Part shown: positions 56,714 to 64,000 of the stretch, one piece after another
Position numbering within the stretch: position 1 is the stretch's first letter
Layout of the letters: each line of letters opens with the position of its first letter
From: Halichondria panicea
Taxonomy: Eukaryota; Porifera; Demospongiae; Suberitida; Halichondriidae
Assembly: GCF_963675165.1 (NCBI RefSeq)
Contig: NC_087390.1
Span: forward strand, 1,693,501-1,757,500
Length of the DNA: 64,000 nt
Direction of reading: 5' to 3'
Notes under the pieces: generated by a model
Databases searched by the model: none
What the model was told of the DNA's origin: nothing
What the model saw: only the letters and a program-made list of their open reading frames with translations
Position numbers and translations under genes: made by a program

Positions 56714-58264
56714 ATGAGACAAACTAACTCTACGAACGAAGACAGCCCTCTGGTATCAAGGAATGGCTGCAAGTGCAAGTACAGAGTGAGGTGGTTCTAT
56801 TCCAAGGGAGCTTTTCTTGTTCTGGTCTGGATCATGCTGTTGACTATATCTTGTATTTCGGTGTTTCATGTGTTCCATCGACGATCTGATGTCAAATTTG
56901 AAATTCCGAAATGGCTTTTTGTTATTCCAGTTGTTTTTGGTTTGTTGGGAGCTGTTTTCTCAGGATGGCTAGCCGACGCTAAGTTGGGGAACTACAGAGT
57001 GATGAAATACAGTTTTGTACTGTTATTTTTCTTTTGTTTACTTTTTAGTGCCATCACCCTATTTCCTGGCATTGCACATTACATGTATGTCGTGAATGTC
57101 TTCTATTGCATAGGCGGGAGTCTCTTTCTAATAGCTGTGATAGCATGCTTTGTTACCTCACTACAACTAGGCCTGGATCAGATGCCTCATGCGTCATCTT
57201 CCAATATCACTAGCTTTATTGCCTGGTTTGTATTCAGTATGTATGCTGGTGTTTGGATCCCTACTGTTGCCGATTTACCTATTAGATCTGCTAGCAGTCA
57301 ATTACCATACTGGGTTGTCCAACTGTATAGTTTACTGCCGCCTTTATGTATGAGTGTTGTTCTAATTCTTGACTTCCTTCTATCTAAGAAATGGCTGATA
57401 ATTGAGCCAAAGTCACCTCAGTCCCTCAAAACCATCTACCGTGTTCTCAAGTTTGCAGCCAAGCACAAAGCTCCCCTCAATCGTAGTGCTCTCACATACT
57501 GGGAAGAAGACGTACCTTCAAGAATGGATCTGGGAAAGTCGAGATACGGTGGACCATTCACTACAGAGCAAGTTGAAGATGTAAAGACTATCCTACGTTT
57601 GTTACCCCTCTGCTTAACGCTATGGCTTCTTGGGTGCTCACTTGCAACATTCCATCCAGTAACTTTTTCTGGTGTTTATCCCCCTGATTGGAATCTTTCT
57701 GTTTCAAGGCTCCTGTCCTTGTTTACGTATCACCAATACTGGTGTGGTGTGGTTTGGACTGTCTTTTATGAGTTTGTGCTATTCCCAGTGATACGTAACA
57801 GGCTTCCCAGCATTATTAGAAGAATTGGGATAATTTCTCTCTTTATCACAACTCTCAGTATTGTGTTTCTAATTCTGGAACTACTACAAAACAACTACAG
57901 TGATAAATTAGTTGCAATCAAGTATGTTATAATCGTCTTAAATTCAATTTCGAGAGGATTGCTCACAATGTTGCTTTTTAGCACCATGTTAGAGTTAGTT
58001 TGTGCTCAAGCTCCATACAACATGAGAGGATTGTTTGGAGGGTGTATGGTGTTGGTGTTATTTTCATCTCTTATTATTGGTTTCTATATTCCTTCAAACA
58101 GTACATTAACAACATATGGGGTTAGAGTAGGCATCAGTCTGCTTGGATTCATCCTGTACTGCCTCCTGGCTCGCTGTTACAAGAGGAGAGTTAGAGACGA
58201 GGACTACAATGCACACAGAGTGGTGGAGGAGGTTTATGATCGATACTTGTCAGCTCAGCACTGA
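56714..58264 (+). CDS. POT13: intronless POT/SLC15-like transporter
   Basis: A 516-residue intact frame from the family ATG (an in-frame GTG at 56705 is disregarded). Has GWLADAKLGNYRV, FIAWFVFSMYAG, the invariant loop (KHKAPLNRSALTYWEEDVPS) and the tail DRYLSAQH. Distinctive segments: HRRSDVKFEIPKW after TM1, ATFHPVTFSGVYPPDWNLSV before TM8, SSLIIGFYIPSNSTLTTYG before TM12. Its downstream 900 bp is the duplicate of the POT1 flank, so POT1 and POT13 share a duplicated 3' unit even though their coding sequences have diverged. Confidence 0.85.
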   Translation: MRQTNSTNEDSPLVSRNGCKCKYRVRWFYSKGAFLVLVWIMLLTISCISVFHVFHRRSDVKFEIPKWLFVIPVVFGLLGAVFSGWLADAKLGNYRVMKYSFVLLFFFCLLFSAITLFPGIAHYMYVVNVFYCIGGSLFLIAVIACFVTSLQLGLDQMPHASSSNITSFIAWFVFSMYAGVWIPTVADLPIRSASSQLPYWVVQLYSLLPPLCMSVVLILDFLLSKKWLIIEPKSPQSLKTIYRVLKFAAKHKAPLNRSALTYWEEDVPSRMDLGKSRYGGPFTTEQVEDVKTILRLLPLCLTLWLLGCSLATFHPVTFSGVYPPDWNLSVSRLLSLFTYHQYWCGVVWTVFYEFVLFPVIRNRLPSIIRRIGIISLFITTLSIVFLILELLQNNYSDKLVAIKYVIIVLNSISRGLLTMLLFSTMLELVCAQAPYNMRGLFGGCMVLVLFSSLIIGFYIPSNSTLTTYGVRVGISLLGFILYCLLARCYKRRVRDEDYNAHRVVEEVYDRYLSAQH

Positions 58265-60156
58265 CTCAGTTTTTGAACGTATCTGTCGTTTTGTTGATCA
58301 TGCATGTTCAGAACAATAATATTGTATGTTGGTTTTGTATGTGCACATGGGAATTTGTAATTCATAAACGATGTTTGCATACAATCATTCTTTATTTGTC
58401 AGATTGACAGTCCACCCGTTCTTTGAGCTTTGTATAAAGAATTGATGTGATGTACGAATACTGAAACTATACACTGTTAATATACTTAAAATTAATAGCA
58501 ATAGATTTTGGGAGAAATCTGTATAATTATAATTATGTTGACTGTTTACTGATTATCATAATTATGGGGGTGGTTTGTTGTGTTACATGCAGTGGGGGAG
58601 TTGTGTGTCTGTTTGTCTGCATACTCTGAGTCTGCAGCTCACCTGGATACCATATAATTATAGCGCTGCATTTACAGAATGTTAGTTTTATAAGCTTTGT
58701 TTGAATAAAAGCGAGCAAAAGCTAAGAAGTTTAATTTGCACATTCGATACTATTATAAAGCGGTAGCTAGATAGTGTGCAGCTTTGATTCGAGGCACTTT
58801 ACTACACATATGGTATTACCCCACATGGATACCTATTTTGTTATCATGGGAAGAGACTCCAGGCTTATTTGCTGGCTCTATATTAATTGGATAAGATCCT
58901 TACCAACTCTATGGCCAAGACAACGACGGCCTTGGATCATTCTGGTCTCCTCTGGAGTGTGTGGCCCACAAGTTTCACATGTGTGATGTCTGGATTACTA
59001 TTCAAACCGCTTTGAGTCCAAAGTCCCTATAACCCTCCTAAAGATGATACTGTGAGCCTCACTCCAGTTCCACTTCATGATACCTTGGTGTCTTAATTAA
59101 CAATCCAGGCCTCTTCAATTGCTGGCTCTTCTGTGATCAGGTCCGGAGCTCCCAAGTGCATGCATGCTACATTCTAATGGGACTCTCTGCTGTGATTACA
59201 CTTGTAGTGTATGTCTGATCACCATGCACCACAGTGACTACCATTTTTTTAAAGCCTTGAACACAGTCCAGAGAAGATAAGTGTTAAGAATTGCCTAATA
59301 AGTCCAAGTGTAAAACTGTAAAACTGTAAAACTGTATATGGATGTGCATGGGTTTGTTTTACAAAGGGATCTTTCATGCAATATGTATGTACTGCATTAT
59401 TTGCACATGCACATATTTATCATCATTATTCTTTTCTATGCAAACAATTTGGATTGTTTGAGCTTGTATACATAGAATTTACGAAAACTGAAACCCACTC
59501 TCACTTTTAATAATTATATATGAGTATGACTCATGACCATTTAGGGAAAGTAGTTGATGTTCCACTATAATGTAACGTTGTTGATTATATGAACCAGCAT
59601 TTTAGTACCTGTGCAAGAATTAAGTTTCACTCAGGAATGCAATTAATCCATGCTGTGGGCAATAATAATTATTGCTCTTAGCTATAAATAGCAAAATTAA
59701 TAGTGATGATTGTGCAGAAACATAAAAGTCTGTAACAAACCCTCTTACACCACATCCATACAGTGAATGTACAGTCTAACATGCAAATGGCTGCTTGTTT
59801 GAGCTTGTATTAACAATAGATGGAATGTACGAAAACTGAAACCCACTCTCACTCTAATAGCAACGTGACTCGTGACCATTTAGGGAAGTTGCTGATGTTC
59901 CAATATAAACCACTCATGCATGCAGCATTTAGATACATGTATAATTGTACAAGTGTGTATGTTGACTACATGCAGTTTCACTCAGGAATGCTAACTGTTG
60001 CCAATAGATATTTCTCTCTGCTATAAATTATACTACTTAAAAAAAGTATATATATATATATAATATAGTTTGATTGTCTTTGGGCTTGTATTAATGTGGC
60101 ATGTATTTAAATCAATAATAGCAACATGACCATTAAAGATTTAGGAGAAAGTCGTT
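58265..60156. repeat. Gene-less array flanks
   Basis: 58265-59150 duplicates the POT1 3' flank. 59385-59690 and 59740-60050 are two successive copies of the transporter upstream unit, each with TTTCACTCAGGAATGC (59625 and 59976) and GAAACCCACTCTCAC, but no coding sequence follows either. Confidence 0.7.
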
Positions 60157-60200
60157 GGAGATCCTGCAGGCATTGCTCATTACGTGTATGTTGTGAGAGT
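60157..60200 (+). pseudogene. POT14: 44-bp transporter fragment
   Basis: CATTGCTCATTACGTGTATG and TTGTGAG match the TM3-TM4 junction of intact copies. It is fused directly to another copy of the POT1-type 3' flank (GTTACATGCAGTGGGG at about 60232), so nearly the whole gene has been deleted. Confidence 0.65.
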
Positions 60201-61686
60201 AATCGCACATCATATGGGTGTGGTTTTTTACGTTACATGCAGTGGGGTAGTTGTGTGTCTGTTTGTCTGCATAATTTTTTATTCTGCATGAGTCTGCTCA
60301 CCTGGGTACCATATAGTGCTGCGTTTACAGAATGTGAACACATTAGTTTCATTAAAATTCGTAAAAGCGACGAAAGCTAAGAAATTTACTTTTAATTGGC
60401 TACTATAATTAAATTATTATAAAGCGGTATAGCTAGATAGTGTGCAGCTTTTTTTGTAGAAATTGGATGTTGGGAAATTTAAGAAAAATGCTGGAAACTT
60501 TCCTTCCCATTTTCTTCAAATTTACACTTGCTATTGTCTTCTTTGCACTGTGTTCTTGTCATAGCATTGTTGTCTGTATAGTTTCGTTTCATATTGCTTT
60601 CTGTTAGTTGCTGTGGCTAGGTTTCCATTCATAATTATAATTATACATATTATAGTCATACTATTTATTTTTGCAACACTCTGGTTGTGAGACATAAAAC
60701 TCCGAGGGATATACATGCATGATGTAACTATTATTGACGGTAGACTGATTGTTTTGACAAAGGGAACTTTTATTACAGTACTGTATTATTTCACATTCAT
60801 CATCTTAATTGCTATGCAAACAGTTTGGATTGTTTGATGCTTTTGAGCTTGTACATGTATACATTACGAAAACTGAAACCGACTATCATTGCATGACACT
60901 TTGGCCATTGATTTAGGGAAAGTAGTTGATGTTCCACTTTAGATCCCATTTGAGTGTATTTAGCAGGGAACTATGAGCTATAGTACCGGTACTATAGATT
61001 GCTCTGGGCTACAAACTACAACATTGTACATTGTATTGTGATTTACAAGAAGATACACATGTAATAACATATTGTAGCTAGATACTTTGTCTAGTAATAT
61101 AATAACAGAACTAGAATGAAAGAGAGAAGCTCTAGTTTCTTTTTTTGGCTTTGTTCGAATGTAGTAGGAGACGCTCCTTTTTTGGGCAGTGTGCTGTTCT
61201 TTTTTGCTGCAAGGCTGCATGGGGGAGGAGCTGGATGTATGGAAGTGCTGGGATTCTAGCTTTGGCTTCTTCATAAAGTTCCTTTCGCTTTGTTCAAGAG
61301 TAGTATAGGAGCCGCTCATTTGCTGGGCTTGTTTGCTGCAAATTATAGCTTATAGGTGTCTTCCTTTCGCTTTGTGAGAGTAGTAAGAGCCGCTGGTTTC
61401 TTAATTGGGAAGTGTGCTGGGCTTGTTTGCTGCAAAACTGGGGGAGGAGCTGGATGTTTCCGTTTTGTGGGTGGAGCTAGGACTATAATTTTGTCCATCA
61501 AACTGAGGTGGAGGAACAGGGTTGACTTGAATAGAGACCACAGATTTAGTAGAGACACAGAGATGCCAACTTCAGATATTAGTTTTTAAAAGAATAATGA
61601 TGCAGTTGCTATGTTGGCTGATATAGGTTGACTGTTGCTAAGCTAGTGCATTTCTAGTAGCCAATAGGTTTTGGGATCTAAATCAG
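60201..61686. repeat. Array flank remnants and a GC-richer triple repeat
   Basis: 60201-60480 is a third copy of the POT 3' flank and 60640-60960 another upstream unit. At 61150-61470 three imperfect direct repeats (TCGCTTTGTGAGAGTAGTA, GGGCTTGTTTGCTGCAA, GGAGGAGCTGGATGT) span about 100-130 bp each. Minus-strand frames through them are in different frames and are not called as a gene. Confidence 0.5.
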
Positions 61687-61800
61687 TTAGAACATGTGCA
61701 TTCGGTATCTATGGTTATAGTGTCCCTCATCCCTCGGGCTAAAGCCCTCGAGCTTTGGGACACTATAACACATAGATACCTCATGCCCATGTTCTAACCA
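61687..61800. mobile_element. Hairpin element around CCCTCGGGCTAAAGCCCTCG
   Basis: GTTAGAACATGTGCATTCGG and TATCTATGGTTATAGTGTCC are mirrored by GGACACTATAACACATAGAT and CCCATGTTCTAAC. The whole 113 bp folds into one stem with a GC-rich apex. Probably a small mobile or replication-derived palindrome. Confidence 0.6.
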
Positions 61801-62652
61801 TAACATAATAATGTTACTGATTATGTGAACCAGCATTTTAGTACCAGCTTATATCTGTGCAAGAAATAATAAGAAATACCGTTGGCAATAATATTGCTAT
61901 AGCTATTTAGACTACATTACATCATCTGTAATTGATCTGATTGGCTAAAAACAGTAGATTACATGGAAGCATAATCTACAAGAAGGTACTTATTCTACAG
62001 GAAATGGGCGCATATTCTACAGGAAGTGGACACATATTCTACAGGAAATGGACGCATATTCTACAGGAAGTGACAAATAATTTGCAGGAAGTTCTCAAAA
62101 GTTGGAATGAAATTTTTAGTGAAAGTGACAAGAAGATGACAAAAACATTATAAAAAACACAGAATGCAATAGTTTGTTCAGTCAATATCCATTTTTTCCA
62201 TGTCCACTGTTGCTTTGTATTGCTTTTTCCAGTTGGGCATGGGCAAGGGGGGCCAGGAAGCATCAAAAACACTTTAGCAGTCGCTTGACACTTTCTATTG
62301 AGTTTTTTAAGATTCCATGCCGGTCCAGTCTGCTCTATACCCCCCTCCACTCCACCACAGAGCTTCATTCTTCTTGTAGTGTTGCAGTCAGTTCTAGCAT
62401 AGTTCTAGGTTCTTTTTACTTGTCTGTTCTTTCCAGTATCTTCAAGAATCGTTTCACAAGCTTTACTAAGTTTTACTGTAGTTTTCATTGTTTTGAAGCC
62501 GTCTTCTTGTCTTTTTCTGTCAACTGGTGTCTCTCACAGCTCTCCAGCTCGCACAAATTCAATTTCTGTTGCTACGCACCAAACCTGGCTTTTTATAACC
62601 ACGCCTCGCGCATGCGCAATGAAGTCCAAGTTAGATAGACCACACCCACTCG
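61801..62652. other. Array-type remnant, short tandem repeats, no recognised gene
   Basis: 61805-61910 echoes the POT2 upstream unit (AACCAGCATTTTAGTACC). 61980-62090 has four imperfect units of CATATTCTACAGGAARTGG. The open frame at 62174-62638 resembles no protein. Confidence 0.4.
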
Positions 62653-62757
62653 TAGAATATGCGTCTTAGTAACCGCCTTGATTACGGTTAGATTCCCTCG
62701 GCTTTGCGCCTCGGGCTAACCGCAACCGCGGAGGTTACATAGACGCATATTCTACTC
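62653..62757. mobile_element. Hairpin element with TAGAATATGCGTCT ends
   Basis: TAGAATATGCGTCTTAGTAACC is mirrored by GGTTACATAGACGCATATTCTA with a GC-rich centre (CCCTCGGCTTTGCGCCTCGG). Its end word CATATTCTAC also forms the tandem repeat at 61.98 kb. Confidence 0.55.
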
Positions 62758-63240
62758 TTAGGTGTAGTCTACACAGCCAAAAATCCACAGGGCGTGTCAG
62801 GTCCGTTACATGTCCGTTACAGGACGTTTACCACATCCTGATACGGGACCGTTGGGTAGACACTACTAAACCGGCCGTTCACATACAGCCTGTAAACAGC
62901 CCGTACAAACGGCCTGTATTCAGCCTGTATCATACTGTTCTCATGCACAATTTAATAAGCTAGTATATCATGCTTCAAAAGGTCACAATTCAAAGACAAA
63001 GAAGACAAAAACAAGATATATTAATTTCTGTTCAGCTACATTATATAATTATGTCTCTCATTATCATGTCCGTGTCTTCACATCCCACGGTGGCACTGCA
63101 GATAAAAACAACCAGTTGAACCGTACGTTAACGCCACATAAGTATACTAACTTACTGTATTTATATTCGTCTTGTTTTTGTGCAGATACACAAAGATAGA
63201 CTCTGAGGAGAAGAGGCTGGGAATTGTACAAAAAATACAC
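62758..63240. other. Spacer with PuPy-rich short repeats
   Basis: Degenerate repeats of GTCCGTTAC and CAGCCTGTA around 62800-62930; no gene. Confidence 0.4.
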
Positions 63241-63960
63241 CACTGCTTACCGGCGTACTATGAAGTCAGCTTGAAGGGCCGTTCTTCATCTCCGAGATAG
63301 CTCGCCAGCTGTACACTAATAATACTTATTCACATAGATTAAACTAAGTTGCTTACCAGGCAATTGTTGCATTCTCTTTATCATTCGTCTAAAAACTTCA
63401 ATCTATGAGGCATATAATGCATCACCAAACACATACAAAATAATGGCACTTACCTAACACATCCAGACTCCAACTCGGCATGCCAATAAAGAAATCTATT
63501 AAATAACATGTGTAACGAGTGCTAAAGATGAAAACAATAAACAAACCTTGAGTTTTGCAACATCTGAATAAGAGTTAGGAGATTAAAAGAAGAACACACC
63601 ACTGTGAATAATCTTACCGGCGTACTATGAAGTCAGTCAACAGCTTACAGTGTGCTGTACACATTACAAGGGCTCTTTTTCATCTCGAAGATATCTCGCA
63701 ACTGTACACCAATACGCTATTCACACAGATTACATAGTTGCTGAATTTTCTTACCAGGAAACTGTTGCTTTATTTTTAGTTCATTCTTCTGACAACATCT
63801 AGTGTCTACAGAAGCAATAACGTATCACAAAACACAATAGAACAGTGGCACTTACGTAATTAGTCCAGACTTCAACTCGGCAGCATTATCTAAAGTCAAT
63901 TTGATCGCATGTTTAATATGTGAATGCTAGTGAAAGAGAATAACAAACCTGGGAGCATTC
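63241..63960 (-). repeat. Two tandem copies of a minus-strand exon-like unit
   Basis: Units at about 63245-63545 and 63612-63945 share, on the minus strand, an exon ending CATAGTACGCCG before a GTAAG donor, a second donor CCTG|GTAAG, a third element with GCCGAGTTGAAGTCTGGA, and an AACAAACCT block (plus-strand sense). Splice-site spacing is conserved between copies, suggesting duplication of two or three small exons of a gene whose main part lies to the right. Translation is interrupted in places, so coding status is uncertain. Confidence 0.4.
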
Positions 63961-64000
63961 TTCAACACCTCTTTATCAAAAGTGAAAAAACTTCAGATGG

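Noticed and set aside
60978..61558. Minus-strand Lys/Pro-rich frames as one spliced gene
   Set aside because: Homologous repeat units are read in different frames in the two parts, arguing against a common coding sequence.
62174..62638. 154-codon plus-strand frame
   Set aside because: Ser/Phe/Cys-rich composition typical of the complement of another frame or of pyrimidine-rich DNA; no recognisable domain.

Overview
The window is eukaryotic nuclear DNA. It is AT-rich, with GT-AG introns of about 40-170 bp, metazoan-type TSSK kinases, and many short inverted-repeat mobile elements. The mix of tiny introns, an intronless transporter array, a Merlin-like transposase, a DUF6589-like relic and a Helitron-like protein suggests an early-branching invertebrate, most likely a sponge. 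That assignment is inference and was not tested.

Layout. 1-5.1 kb holds no recognised gene apart from a possible micro-exon of the ankyrin gene. 5.1-8.9 kb holds an ankyrin-repeat gene (minus), a four-exon TSSK-like kinase (minus) and, head to head with it, an uninterrupted TSSK-like kinase (plus). 9.4-10.5 kb has a few unassigned coding-like exons. 11.8-23 kb is the first block of a tandem array of intronless POT/SLC15-like 12-TM transporters (three intact, two broken). 23-43 kb is a mobile-element graveyard with a type II membrane glycosyltransferase-like gene, USP/PHD and DUF6589-like relics, a Helitron-like gene and an inverted, broken transporter copy. 43-60 kb resumes the array (two intact, six broken, including one tiny fragment). 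60-64 kb has array flanks without genes, hairpin elements and tandemly repeated minus-strand exon-like units.

In total I count 14 transporter loci: 5 intact reading frames and 9 relics at different stages of decay. Intact copies share a nearly invariant cytoplasmic loop and C-terminal tail, and differ mainly in the loops between membrane segments. Their upstream DNA carries a shared motif 100-130 bp before the ATG, and orphan copies of that motif persist where no gene remains.

The array also works as a clock. Because broken copies can be aligned with intact ones, insertions can be read base by base. This reveals (a) a mobile family ending in TAGCCTCGA...TCGAGGCTA with 9-bp target duplications, from 54 bp to 1.1 kb; (b) several families with 7-bp duplications; (c) repeated gain of very short self-complementary insertions (TA, TGCA, CATGCATG, ATAATTAT); and (d) large inverted duplications. 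All alignments were done by eye.
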